Below, in pieces: positions 1 through 8,182 of a DNA stretch of 64,000 bases. Every line of letters begins with the position of its first letter. Positions within the stretch are counted from its first letter, which is position 1. The notes under the pieces are model-generated. The model made no database searches. It was not told the origin of the DNA and saw nothing but the letters and a program-made list of their open reading frames with translations. Source of the stretch: Arthrobacter sp. SLBN-100 (GTDB taxonomy: Bacteria > Actinomycetota > Actinomycetes > Actinomycetales > Micrococcaceae); assembly GCF_006715305.1 (NCBI RefSeq), contig NZ_VFMY01000001.1, positions 1,116,001-1,180,000 of the forward strand, in the 5' to 3' direction. Both the position numbers and the translations under genes were made by a program.

Positions 1-1454
1 AAGCGTCCGGTTATCGCAAGGAAGATTCCCAACACCACCCCGACGGCGATCATCAGTGTCGGGACCGGCCAGCCCTCCACCCTGGGCACCTCCGGTACGG
101 GCAGCTGGAAGTAGCCCAGCGCAGCGAGCACACCGAGCCAGCCCAGGCCTCCCAGTACTGTGAGCAGGGCCAGCCATTGCACCACGTTGAACAAGCCCCA
201 CCACCACGATTTACGGTTGGCGGCAAGGTCTGTTCCGGCGACGGCCTGGTCAAGTGCATCCGGCAGTCGCTCCCTGCCCTCCCTGGCGGCACCCCGGATC
301 GCTGCCCGCCAGGGACCAGGAGCGCCCGCACTGGCGGCGTCGGCAAATTCCCGCACCGCTGCATCAGTCCGGGCGCGTTCCGGGGCTCCGGCCGGCGGCA
401 GCGAGGTGCGGTTCAACTCCGACGGTGCGGTGCGGCGCAAGTTCAGCCGCCGCAAAGGGTCGGGCCGGAACCGGGAAAGCCACCGCGTGACAGGCCAGCC
501 TGTCCGCTTCACTGATTCAAGCCGGTAGGACTGGCCCACTGCCCGGACCACAGCCGGCACATTCGCCGCAACCGCCAACTCGTCGGCAAGGCGCGCCGTT
601 GTACCGGACCGGACCCCGGCCGCCTCGCCGCCACCGGACACTGCGCCCAATTCGGTTGAAGCCCGGGTGATGTCGGCAGCGAGCCGCTGCGACTGGGCTT
701 TGCGCTTCCCCGCAACGCTCCGGATGCTGTCCCGGACCTTGTCCACGCCTGTCCCGGTGAGTGCGGACGCCGCGAGAACCTGGACCTTGGCGAGGCCGTC
801 GCGGGCAAGGATGGCCCGCAGCGACTCCAGTACGGGCTGCACGTCCTGGGCGGGAAGGCGGTCCACCTGGTTAAGGACCACCAGGGTGACGGCGCCGTGC
901 GAGGCCAGGCGGGACAAGAAGTCGTTGTGGACAGCCGCGTCGGCGTACTTTTGGGGATCAAGGACCCACACCAGGACGTCGACGAGCCCCACCATCCGCT
1001 GGACCACTTCACGGTTCGCTGCCCGGGTGGAATCAAAGTCCGGCAGGTCCAACAGGATCAAGCCGGTGTCCTCGTCGGCGAAGCCCTCCACGGCTGCCGC
1101 ATGGTGGCGGTTCCGGACCTCCAGCCAGTCCAGCAGCGGTTCGCTGCCCTCCGCTCCCCACACCCCCGCCAAAGGCTCCGATGTGGTCGGACGCCGCGCC
1201 GCCGCCGTCGCGATTTCCGCTCCGCTCACGGCGTTGAACAGGGAAGACTTTCCGCTGCCGGTGGCGCCGAAGAACCCCACCACCGTATGGTCAGCGGACA
1301 GCGACCGCCGGGTGCTGGCACGCTCCAGCACGCCGAACACTTCCTGGAGCGACTCATCGGGGAGGACCCCTTCGCCCAGCTCCCGGGCGTCGTTGAGGGC
1401 GGAGAGCCGGCGGTCCAGCCGCGACGAGTCGCGGGTGTCGCTGTGGCGACTCAT
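1..1454 (-). CDS. Membrane-associated GTPase, second of a pair (C-terminus beyond window)
   Basis: The gene starts at ATG 1454-1452 and reads off the left edge; about 484 residues are visible and no stop is seen. A P-loop GATGSGKSS lies at about residues 63-71, a G3 motif DLPDFD follows, and NQVD serves as G4, so it is a TRAFAC-class GTPase. Near the visible end are two hydrophobic segments (around WLALLTVLGGLGWLGVLAAL and LMIAVGVVLGIFLAI), implying anchoring in the cytoplasmic membrane. Its ATG overlaps the TGA of the upstream GTPase gene (ATGA), so the two are probably translated together and may form a heteromer. Paired dynamin-like GTPases (DynA/DynB) that stabilise division septa in Streptomyces are one possible parallel; this is inference from architecture, not from sequence comparison. 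Confidence 0.8.
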   Translation of the reverse strand, partial: MSRHSDTRDSSRLDRRLSALNDARELGEGVLPDESLQEVFGVLERASTRRSLSADHTVVGFFGATGSGKSSLFNAVSGAEIATAAARRPTTSEPLAGVWGAEGSEPLLDWLEVRNRHHAAAVEGFADEDTGLILLDLPDFDSTRAANREVVQRMVGLVDVLVWVLDPQKYADAAVHNDFLSRLASHGAVTLVVLNQVDRLPAQDVQPVLESLRAILARDGLAKVQVLAASALTGTGVDKVRDSIRSVAGKRKAQSQRLAADITRASTELGAVSGGGEAAGVRSGTTARLADELAVAANVPAVVRAVGQSYRLESVKRTGWPVTRWLSRFRPDPLRRLNLRRTAPSELNRTSLPPAGAPERARTDAAVREFADAASAGAPGPWRAAIRGAAREGRERLPDALDQAVAGTDLAANRKSWWWGLFNVVQWLALLTVLGGLGWLGVLAALGYFQLPVPEVPRVEGWPVPTLMIAVGVVLGIFLAITGR

Positions 1455-3232
1455 GCAGTGCCCGCCAGCCGGGCCAGCGCATGCGGGTGCGCGGCGAGGG
1501 ACTGGGCGGTACCGTCATCGCTTACCGGAAGCCGGGACAGGAATTTCTGCTGTTCGTCCTGCAGCAGACGCTGGCACCGGATGTGCAGGTCCTCCCGCGC
1601 TTTTTCGGCCATCCGCCGGACAGCCTCCTCGCCGAAAACCGCCTCCAGCAGCCGCTGGCCCACAACCGCGGTTCCACCCGCCACCCCGACTTCGAGACCG
1701 GTCAGTCCGGCAGTCATCGAGAACACTACGATCATCAGGGCCGCGCCCAGCCCGTTGATCCCGAAGGACAGCCAGCGGGCATGGGTCCGCTTTCCCTGCC
1801 CCTCGGTGCGGATCAGTTCCATCAAGGCTTCCTGCCAGGCCCTGATTTCGGCGGCCGCCCGGTCCTCGAAGCCCGGAGTTGTCCCGGAAAGGTCGTCCGT
1901 ACCCAACAGATGGCGTCCGGCGGGGTCGGTCCGCCAGCGCTGGTCCGTGTCCTCGGCGGCATTTGCGGCTTCGTGCACGATCACGGCCTGAAGGCCGGTC
2001 TCGATGGCTGCTTCCACCCGGATGGCGGGTGGCGGTTCACCGCGGAAGAAGGCGCCCACCCGGTCGCGGAAGCGGCCAACATTCTGTTCCAGGGTCCGGA
2101 AAAACTCACCGGTGCCCACAAAGTCCTGCCAGCGGGCCAGCACCTCGCCACGCAGGAGCGAGCCGTCCCTGGTGGCGTCAAGGATGCGGTTGGCCGCAGC
2201 ATTGTAGGCCGAAACGGCAGCGGCTTCGAGATTGCCTGCCGCCTGCTGCTGTTCCCGCGCCGCCTGGGCCACTGCGGCAACGCGGCCGGCCAGGGCCCTG
2301 ACGGTCCCGTTCAGGGTGCGGCGGGCGATCTCAGAACGGCCGGCGGAATCGGCGGCAAGATCTCCAAGCCAGGTGCGCAGCGGGAGGACTGTGCCGGCAG
2401 GGAGCATGCCCAGAGCGTCAAGTGTCGTTTCCGGAATGATGAACAGCTGGGCAGCACCCAGGCCTTCGCGGTCCAGGAGGCCACGCAGATCCTCGCTGAC
2501 CTCAACTTCCGCCCCCGCCGGCACCCGGTCCAGCACCACGGCCACCATGATGTCCCGGCCGGCCGCGTCCAGGAGCAGTTTCCAGGGAACGGCGTCGGCA
2601 TAGCGGTTGGCGGTGGTGACGAAAATCCACAGATCGGCAGCGGCGAGGAGCTGGCCCGCAAGCTTCCGGTTGTCGTCGGAGATGGAGTCGACGTCGGGGG
2701 CATCGAGGAGTGCGATTCCCTCGGGCAGTGCGGGGTCGGCTACGAGGACAAGGGAGGACATTGCGCCGGGGTCCGGGATGGGCCCGGCGCTTGCGGCCGG
2801 GACCGGGCTGCTGGTGACGTATCCGCGGATCCTGCTGAGGGTGGGCAGGACGCGCTGGCCCTCGAACCAGGCCGCCTCTGCCGGATGATGCAGGAGGATC
2901 GGCTGCCTTGTGGTGGGGCGGATGGCTCCGGACCGGGTCACCGGGTGGCCCACCAGGGCGTTGACGAGCGTTGACTTGCCCGCCCCGGTGGAGCCTCCGA
3001 CGACGGCCAGCAGCGGGGCGTCAAGGCTCCGGTACCGCGGGAGGATGTAGTCATCGAGCTGGGCCACGGCGCTGGCAGCATCACGCCGGGCCTGTTCCGT
3101 CCCGGGCAAGGCCAGCGGCAGCGCCGCAGCGGCCAGATCACCACGCACCTGCTCCAACAGCGCCACAGCCGCCATCGCCCGCGGCGCTGGCCCTGCATCC
3201 TGTGGTAAGTCCTGCTCGTCCCGGGAGGTCAC
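1451..3232 (-). CDS. Dynamin-like GTPase domain protein, first of a pair
   Basis: 593 residues from GTG 3232. The GTPase core shows GGSTGAGKST at residues 79-88, a switch TTR at 107-109, DAPD at 177-180 and LDRV in place of a standard NKxD. A long Ala/Arg-rich helical middle follows, then a hydrophobic stretch (around WLSFGINGLGAALMIVVFSM) in the last quarter that may be a membrane hairpin. The large GTPase plus helical region plus membrane segment resembles bacterial dynamin-like proteins, but the role is not shown by the sequence. It overlaps the downstream GTPase by 4 bp. No strong Shine-Dalgarno is visible; CATGAT six bases before the GTG could be a -10 for a leaderless transcript. Confidence 0.8.
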   Translation of the reverse strand: MTSRDEQDLPQDAGPAPRAMAAVALLEQVRGDLAAAALPLALPGTEQARRDAASAVAQLDDYILPRYRSLDAPLLAVVGGSTGAGKSTLVNALVGHPVTRSGAIRPTTRQPILLHHPAEAAWFEGQRVLPTLSRIRGYVTSSPVPAASAGPIPDPGAMSSLVLVADPALPEGIALLDAPDVDSISDDNRKLAGQLLAAADLWIFVTTANRYADAVPWKLLLDAAGRDIMVAVVLDRVPAGAEVEVSEDLRGLLDREGLGAAQLFIIPETTLDALGMLPAGTVLPLRTWLGDLAADSAGRSEIARRTLNGTVRALAGRVAAVAQAAREQQQAAGNLEAAAVSAYNAAANRILDATRDGSLLRGEVLARWQDFVGTGEFFRTLEQNVGRFRDRVGAFFRGEPPPAIRVEAAIETGLQAVIVHEAANAAEDTDQRWRTDPAGRHLLGTDDLSGTTPGFEDRAAAEIRAWQEALMELIRTEGQGKRTHARWLSFGINGLGAALMIVVFSMTAGLTGLEVGVAGGTAVVGQRLLEAVFGEEAVRRMAEKAREDLHIRCQRLLQDEQQKFLSRLPVSDDGTAQSLAAHPHALARLAGTA

Positions 3233-3346
3233 AGGATCATCATGCCAGTTCAGGGCGCCTTGGTCCCGTTCCTGCCCGCCCGTGCGGTTCCAAAATATTC
3301 GCAGCCAACGGTTTCATGGGCGAAGCGTCCGGGATCAATCGGCAGA

Positions 3347-3705
3347 TCCAACGCCCCATCACCTCCTGCAGCTTTCCCTCCAACGCCCCATCACCTCCTG
3401 CAGCTTTTAGGGCATCGCTCCGGCAATTGCTGGTCAAGTTCGACGGCGGTGCTGCCACGGCAATGTGCCCTAGGTTTCCTCAGGCAGATTCCCCAGACTG
3501 ATTGTGCCTTCCCGGATCTGTTGCAGGACGTGATGGAGCGTCGCCGGATCTGTTGCGGGAGGTGATAGAGCGTCGCCCGATTTGATGCGGGAGGTGATAG
3601 AGCGTCGCCGGATCTGTTGCGGGAACTGATAGAGCGTTACCCGATTTGATGCGGGAGGTGATAGAGCGTCGCCGGATCTGTTGCGGGAGGTGATGGCGGC
3701 TTCCC
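3347..3705 (+). repeat. Composite 32-bp repeat element, copy A
   Basis: This stretch between the GTPase pair and the tRNA genes holds no convincing gene. It contains two units in reverse orientation (3347-3378, 3379-3410; a degraded third may sit at 3315-3346), a centre with the 19-mer GTTCGACGGCGGTGCTGCC at 3438-3456, then six direct units of exactly 32 bp (3514-3705) built around GCGGGAGGTGATAGAGCG. The reverse-side units carry AGCTGCAGGAGGTGATGGGG on the minus strand. The same arrangement and the same 19-mer recur at 27067-27300 in opposite orientation. Function unknown; an array of protein-binding sites or a miniature mobile element are possibilities. Confidence 0.85.
3514..3705 (+). repeat. 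Six tandem 32-bp units within element copy A
   Basis: Units begin at 3514, 3546, 3578, 3610, 3642 and 3674. Two head types occur, GGATCTGTTG (type A) and CGATTTGATG (type B), in the order A-A-B-A-B-A, so part of the array also has a 64-bp period. The units at 3578 and 3642 are identical. The last unit loses GAGCG and fades into unique sequence. 32 bp is about three helical turns, so all units face the same side of the DNA. Frames open through the array are by-products of the repeat. Confidence 0.9.
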
Positions 3706-3734
3706 CGCCGGAGCGGGATTTGAGAGCGCAAAAG

Positions 3735-3766
3735 AAAAGGCCCCGGGCGTCTGCCCGGGACCTTTT
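3735..3766 (-). terminator. Intrinsic terminator after tRNA-Glu
   Basis: Arms at 3735-3748 and 3753-3766 pair with one G-U-type mismatch around a 4-nt loop. On the minus strand the stem ends in TTTT followed by a second T-run, immediately downstream of tRNA-Glu. Confidence 0.8.
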
Positions 3767-3772
3767 CGTTGG

Positions 3773-3845
3773 TGACCCCAGCGGGATTCGAACCCGCGTT
3801 ACCGCCGTGAGAGGGCGGCGTACTAGGCCGCTATACGATGGGGCC
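3773..3845 (-). tRNA. tRNA-Glu (anticodon CTC)
   Basis: 73-nt cloverleaf. Acceptor GGCCCCA pairs with TGGGGTC (one G-U), the anticodon stem CCGCC/GGCGG encloses loop CTCTCAC with anticodon CTC, and the T loop GGTTCGAATCC is intact. CCA is encoded (3770-3772). It lies downstream of tRNA-Gln and gltX on the same strand, so the synthetase and both of its tRNA substrates are clustered. Confidence 0.95.
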
Positions 3846-3984
3846 GTGTACTTTTTCTGTACTTCGTACCAGCGTTTCCGCTGGTCAAGCTCAGTGATTC
3901 TTTCACACACTTCACTTTGGTTTCAAATCGGCGGACCGGCTGAAACCGTCTGTTTCCCTGCCCGCAAGCGGGCTTTCAACAGAG

Positions 3985-4056
3985 CTGGGATACCAGGACT
4001 CGAACCTAGAATGACGGTACCAGAAACCGTAGTGTTGCCAATTACACCATATCCCA
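3985..4056 (-). tRNA. tRNA-Gln (anticodon CTG)
   Basis: 72-nt cloverleaf with acceptor TGGGATA/TATCCCA, anticodon stem ACGGT/ACCGT around TTCTGGT (anticodon CTG) and T loop GGTTCGAGTCC. CCA is not encoded. It is probably co-transcribed with tRNA-Glu 139 bp downstream. In actinobacteria this tRNA is first charged with Glu by GltX and then amidated by GatCAB (family knowledge). Confidence 0.95.
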
Positions 4057-4120
4057 ATGGCACTTTCGGGCCGGTTTTCAGGGCTTCATCCCTGCTCCGT
4101 GCGCCTCAGCACGAGAAATT

Positions 4121-4149
4121 ACTCTACCCGAGACTTTCGGCTCGCACAA
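4121..4149 (-). promoter_or_regulatory. Promoter of the tRNA-Gln/tRNA-Glu unit
   Basis: On the minus strand TTGTGC (4149-4144), exactly 17 bp and TAGAGT (4126-4121) form a plausible sigma-A promoter, about 60 nt before tRNA-Gln. The -10 hexamer is identical to that in front of tRNA-Lys. Confidence 0.55.
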
Positions 4150-4165
4150 ATCGGCCCGGTGTGAC

Positions 4166-4903
4166 CTAGCTGACCAGTTCACCCAGGGATGCCACCATGC
4201 TGCCCTCAAAGTCCGGCACGGTCTCCCCCGCCCGGTTAAGCCAGACACCAACGAGGCCGGCCGCCGTCGAGCCCTCGGCATCGAGCAGGCGGTTGTCGCC
4301 GACATACAACGTCTCGGCAGGGTCCGTGCCCAGCAACCGGACCCCTTCGAGGTAAATGGCCGGATCCGGTTTCGCCACCCCCAGGGTGTCGGTTCCCACG
4401 AGGCGGCGGACGCGTTCAAGTCCTGCCCCGTCCAGCTTGGCGCGCTGGTAATCATGGACGTTGTTGCTGACCGCACCATAGGGGATGCCTGCCCGGTCCA
4501 GCCTGTCCAGCAACGGCATCACGTCCGGAAAGGGTTTCACGTAGGCGGGCTGTTTTTCCATGTACGCGTTGAGCCACTGGTGCGATTGCTCTCCTTCAGC
4601 CAGTTCAACCCCGAAATGTCCCAGCGCGGCGCGGCCGCGGAGCAGGCGCTGTTCGTTGAACGTGAGCTCTCCGCCCAGGTACCGGTCGTAGTAGTGGGTG
4701 GTCTCGTGCGTGAAGATTCGGCCGAACCGTTCCCACCCGGCCTGGTCGAGGCCGGGCAGGAGGTGTTCGCTGACCTCCCGCAGGGCGGTGGTCATGGAGT
4801 ACTCCAGGTCAACCAGGGTGTCGTCGATGTCGAACAGCACCCCGCGGACTGCGCCGAAGGGTGTTTCCAGGACGGTGCCCTCTGCCTGGCTGGGAGCTGT
4901 CAT
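4166..4903 (-). CDS. HAD-superfamily hydrolase
   Basis: 245 residues. The HAD signature FDIDDTL gives nucleophile Asp25 and acid/base Asp27. Motif II is in the SNNVHDYQ segment, the Lys of motif III in KPDPAIYL and the metal-binding motif IV in YVGDNRLLDAEG. The helical cap between motifs I and II (about residues 35-120) is that of the phosphoglycolate phosphatase-like C1 group, so small-molecule phosphatase activity is likely; the substrate cannot be read from sequence. Its ATG overlaps the gltX stop by one base (TGATG), indicating coupling to gltX. Confidence 0.85.
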   Translation of the reverse strand: MTAPSQAEGTVLETPFGAVRGVLFDIDDTLVDLEYSMTTALREVSEHLLPGLDQAGWERFGRIFTHETTHYYDRYLGGELTFNEQRLLRGRAALGHFGVELAEGEQSHQWLNAYMEKQPAYVKPFPDVMPLLDRLDRAGIPYGAVSNNVHDYQRAKLDGAGLERVRRLVGTDTLGVAKPDPAIYLEGVRLLGTDPAETLYVGDNRLLDAEGSTAAGLVGVWLNRAGETVPDFEGSMVASLGELVS

Positions 4904-6417
4904 CAGCCGCGGAAAGTCTTGAGCCGGCGGAGGGAGGACTCCTTGCCGAGGATCACCATGGACTCGAACAACGGAGGCGAGATGCGGCGTCCGGAAACGG
5001 CCGTGCGCACCGGCCCGAAAGCAAGGCGGGGCTTGAGGCCCAGGTCCTCGACCAAAGCCTGCTTCAGGGCGGCCTGGATGGTGTCCGGGCTCCAGTCCTC
5101 CACAGGTTCGAGCGCAGCGATGGCGGCGTCCAGGACCTCCGTCAGGTTCTCCGGCAACCCCTTGCGCGCATCCGCGGCAATATCGATCGCGTCATCAGGC
5201 TTGAAAAGGAACCCGAGCATCTCCGGCGCTTCGCCCAGCAAGGCGATGCGCTCCTGGATGAGGGGTGCCGCTTCGGCAAGGATTTCCTCCTGCCGTGCCG
5301 TGAGCTGCTCGCCCACGAGGCCGGCGGTCCTCAGGTACGGCACAAGCCGTCCCCTGAAGTCTTCGGGGTCAAGCATCCGGATGTGGGTGCCGTTGATGGC
5401 TTCTGCCTTCTTGATGTCGAACCGGGCCGGGTTGGCAAGGACGTCCTGGACGTCGAAGCTTTCAATCAGCTGGTCCACGGTGAAGATGTCCTCATCGGCC
5501 GAAAGGCTCCAACCCAGCAGGGAGAGGTAGTTCAGCAAGCCCTCTGGAATGAAGCCGCGGTCCCGCAGCAGGAAGAGGTTGGATTGCGGGTCACGCTTGG
5601 AAAGCTTCTTGTTGCCCTCCCCCATCACATAGGGGAGGTGGCCAAAGAGCGGCAGGTAATTGGCGACGCCGATCTCCATGAGATAGCGGATCAACACCAC
5701 CTGCCGGGGCGTGGAGGACAGCAGGTCCTCGCCGCGCAGCACGTGGGTGATGCCCATCAGTGCGTCATCCACCGGGTTCACCAGCGTGTACAGCGGCGAA
5801 CCGTCGGCACGGACAATGACATAGTCCGGGATGCTTCCGGCTTTGAACGTGATCTCACCGCGGATCAGGTCCGTGAATGTGACGTCCTCGTCCGGCATCC
5901 GGACACGGAGCACCGGCTGCCGGCCTTCGGCCTTGAAAGCCGCAAGCTGCTCTTCGGTAAGCTCGCGATCGAAGTTGTCATAACCCAGCTTGGGATCCCG
6001 GCCGGCGGCACGGTGGCGTGCCTCTACCTCCTCCGGGGAGGAGTAGCACTCGTAGGCGTAGCCGCCGTCAAGGAGCTTGGCGACGACGTCCTTGTAGAAG
6101 TCCAGGCGCTGTGACTGCCGGTACGGCTCGTGCGGTCCGCCGACCTCCACGCCCTCTTCCCAGGTGATCCCCAGCCATTTCAACGCCTCCAGCAGCTGCT
6201 GGTAGCTCTCTTCCGAGTCGCGGGCAGCGTCCGTGTCCTCGATGCGGAACACGAAGGTGCCCTTGGTGTGCTTGGCGTGCGCCCAGTTGAACAAGGCAGT
6301 ACGGATCAGGCCCACATGGGGCGTCCCCGTAGGTGAGGGGCAGAACCGGACGCGCACCGGAGTGTCGGCGGTGACGGACGGGATGGAGGCAGCGTTGGGC
6401 GCAGAGGCAGTAGTCAT
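4903..6417 (-). CDS. gltX: Glutamyl-tRNA synthetase
   Basis: 504 residues from ATG 6417, chosen because GGAGG sits five bases upstream; an in-frame ATG at 6471 has no such support. The class I signatures are present: [11 protein letters not shown] (HIGH-like, residues 28-37) and KLSKRD (KMSKS-like, about residues 271-276). The enzyme charges tRNA-Glu and, in bacteria without GlnRS, also tRNA-Gln. That fits the tRNA-Glu and tRNA-Gln genes about 0.85-1.1 kb downstream. It follows the FAH-family gene by 54 bp and overlaps the HAD gene by one base, so it sits inside a minus-strand operon. Confidence 0.97.
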   Translation of the reverse strand: MTTASAPNAASIPSVTADTPVRVRFCPSPTGTPHVGLIRTALFNWAHAKHTKGTFVFRIEDTDAARDSEESYQQLLEALKWLGITWEEGVEVGGPHEPYRQSQRLDFYKDVVAKLLDGGYAYECYSSPEEVEARHRAAGRDPKLGYDNFDRELTEEQLAAFKAEGRQPVLRVRMPDEDVTFTDLIRGEITFKAGSIPDYVIVRADGSPLYTLVNPVDDALMGITHVLRGEDLLSSTPRQVVLIRYLMEIGVANYLPLFGHLPYVMGEGNKKLSKRDPQSNLFLLRDRGFIPEGLLNYLSLLGWSLSADEDIFTVDQLIESFDVQDVLANPARFDIKKAEAINGTHIRMLDPEDFRGRLVPYLRTAGLVGEQLTARQEEILAEAAPLIQERIALLGEAPEMLGFLFKPDDAIDIAADARKGLPENLTEVLDAAIAALEPVEDWSPDTIQAALKQALVEDLGLKPRLAFGPVRTAVSGRRISPPLFESMVILGKESSLRRLKTFRG

Positions 6418-6471
6418 AGTGCCTCCAACTTTACCGTCTGGCCAGCCCCTGTCTTTTGCCCTGCAGAACAA

Positions 6472-7248
6472 TCACCGGCGCACGATCGGGTTGGAAAGCC
6501 GCCCAATGCCCTCGATTTCGACCTCGAAACGGTCCCCCGCGTTGACCAGGCCCACCCCCGCCGGAGTCCCGGTCATGATCACATCGCCGGGAAGCAAGGT
6601 GAAGGCCTGCGAGACCACGGAGACGAGTTCCCTAACGCCCCTGATCATCTGGCTGGTGCTCCCGTCCTGGCGCACCTCGCCATTGAGCCTGCCTTGGATC
6701 TGCAGGTCTTCGGTGTCCAACTCGGTCTCGATCCAAGGGCCCAGCGGCGCCGAGGTGTCAAAGCCCTTGGCGCGGGTCCACTGCAGGTCCGTCTTCTGGA
6801 CATCCCGTGCGGTGAGGTCATTGCCGCAGGTGTAGCCGAAGATAACGTCATCAACGCGTTCCTCGGGCACATCCTTGCAGATCCGGCCGATCACCACGCA
6901 CAGTTCCGCTTCGAAGGAGACTTCCTCGGAGAACTCCGGCAGCACCACAGGATCGTTCGGGCCCACGACGGCGGTGTTGGGCTTGAGGAAGAGGAGCGGC
7001 TGGGCGGGAACCTCATTGCCGAGTTCGTGCGCGTGCTCCACGAAGTTGCGTCCGACGCCGATCACCTTGCTGCGGGGAATGATGGGCGCGAGCAGCCGGA
7101 CGTCTTCCAGCTTGTGGCGGACGGAGGTGCGCTCCACCCCGTTGAAGAAGGGGTCTCCATGGATAACAGTGACGACCTCACTGCCCGTGTCACCTTCGAC
7201 AACGCCGTAGAGGGGATCAGAATCGACGACAAACCTGGCAATACGCAT
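6472..7248 (-). CDS. Fumarylacetoacetate hydrolase-family protein
   Basis: 258 residues, start ATG with TAGGAG upstream. The fold's metal-binding triad is visible as Glu113 and Glu115 in FEAELCVVIG and Asp144 in GNDLTARD. Members of this family cleave or decarboxylate acylpyruvates and related 2-oxo acids; the substrate here is not determined. An FAH protein next to gltX in the same orientation is a conserved actinobacterial arrangement (mycobacteria have the same pair). A second family member is encoded at 40707-41552; the two differ strongly outside the metal motifs. Confidence 0.9.
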   Translation of the reverse strand: MRIARFVVDSDPLYGVVEGDTGSEVVTVIHGDPFFNGVERTSVRHKLEDVRLLAPIIPRSKVIGVGRNFVEHAHELGNEVPAQPLLFLKPNTAVVGPNDPVVLPEFSEEVSFEAELCVVIGRICKDVPEERVDDVIFGYTCGNDLTARDVQKTDLQWTRAKGFDTSAPLGPWIETELDTEDLQIQGRLNGEVRQDGSTSQMIRGVRELVSVVSQAFTLLPGDVIMTGTPAGVGLVNAGDRFEVEIEGIGRLSNPIVRR

Positions 7249-7290
7249 GGCTCCTACCCTACCGTCTCGCCAACCAGCCGCCGGGCGGCC

Positions 7291-8091
7291 CTACTGCCGC
7301 ACTTCGCCGCCGCGCAGATAGTCAAGTTGCGCGGCAACAGAAGTTTCAGCAGCCCGCCTGACGGAAGGGTCGACGTCGGCATAGACAGCGTCCGTCACGT
7401 CGCCCACGGCCGCATCCCGGCCCAGCCCATCCAGGGCAGCGCGGATTTGCGCCAACCGTTCGAGACGGTGGCTGCGGTAGGCCCGGGCGATGTCCACAAG
7501 GGACGGCAGCACCGGGCCGTGGGCGGGAAGGACGGTCCCCGGCCCCAGGGCTTCCAGCCTATCCAGCGAGGTGAGGTAGTCAGCGAGGATCCCGTCCGGG
7601 TAGTCGAGCATCGTGGTGCCGCGGCCAAGGATGGTATCCCCGGACAGGATTGAACCGTAAGGGCCGTCGGCGGGGAGGTGGAAGCACACGGAATCGGAGG
7701 TGTGGCCAGGCGTAGCCACAACCCTCACCTCGACCCCGGCGGCGGACAGTACCTCGCCGTCCAGCAGCGCCGTGCCGGTTCCGTGGCAATGGACAGGATC
7801 CGCGGCACGGACAGGAGCCCCGGTCAGCTGGTGCAGCCGGGCCGAACCTGCAGTGTGGTCGCCGTGGCGGTGGGTGATGAGGATGAGGTCCACGGGCCCC
7901 GCGTCGGCAAGGGCTTGGAGGTGCGCCTCGTCCAGAGGCCCCGGGTCCACCACCACGGCGCCGGGAGAACCGGGCACCCGCACCAGGTAGGAGTTGGTCC
8001 CGTCCAGGCTCATCGGCCCGGGGTTGGGGGCCAGGATGAACTCCGTCAAGGCTGAACTGCGCTGGAGGATGGGTCCGGAAGCTGAAGTCAC
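7291..8091 (-). CDS. Metallo-beta-lactamase-fold hydrolase
   Basis: 266 residues from GTG 8091. The zinc motif HRHGDH is at residues 74-79; TPGHTSDS supplies the next metal His and SGDTILGRG the bridging Asp. Two zinc ions and hydrolysis of an ester or thioester are expected (glyoxalase II / LACTB2-like branch). The C-terminal third is a helical domain with a winged-helix look, as in LACTB2-type proteins. The gene is 42 bp upstream of the FAH gene on the same strand and is probably the first gene of that operon. The start has no clear Shine-Dalgarno. Confidence 0.85.
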   Translation of the reverse strand: MTSASGPILQRSSALTEFILAPNPGPMSLDGTNSYLVRVPGSPGAVVVDPGPLDEAHLQALADAGPVDLILITHRHGDHTAGSARLHQLTGAPVRAADPVHCHGTGTALLDGEVLSAAGVEVRVVATPGHTSDSVCFHLPADGPYGSILSGDTILGRGTTMLDYPDGILADYLTSLDRLEALGPGTVLPAHGPVLPSLVDIARAYRSHRLERLAQIRAALDGLGRDAAVGDVTDAVYADVDPSVRRAAETSVAAQLDYLRGGEVRQ

Positions 8092-8182
8092 GTTCCCATC
8101 TTTGCAGTCCGGCGGAATAAGCGGGACCCTGGGGCGGGTTGTGGCTTAGAGATCACCACCCCCTACCGAAAGCACCGCCATC

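Noticed and set aside
667..1758. Plus-strand frames over the first GTPase gene
   Set aside because: The minus strand encodes a continuous GTPase with all G motifs; it simply lacks a stop inside the window.
3347..3705. CRISPR array
   Set aside because: The 32-bp units are contiguous without spacers, occur in both orientations and have no cas genes nearby.
3470..3910. Open frame of about 146 residues on the minus strand across the 32-bp repeats and tRNA-Glu
   Set aside because: It runs through a tRNA gene and repeated units; the protein is a repeat artefact with no family resemblance.
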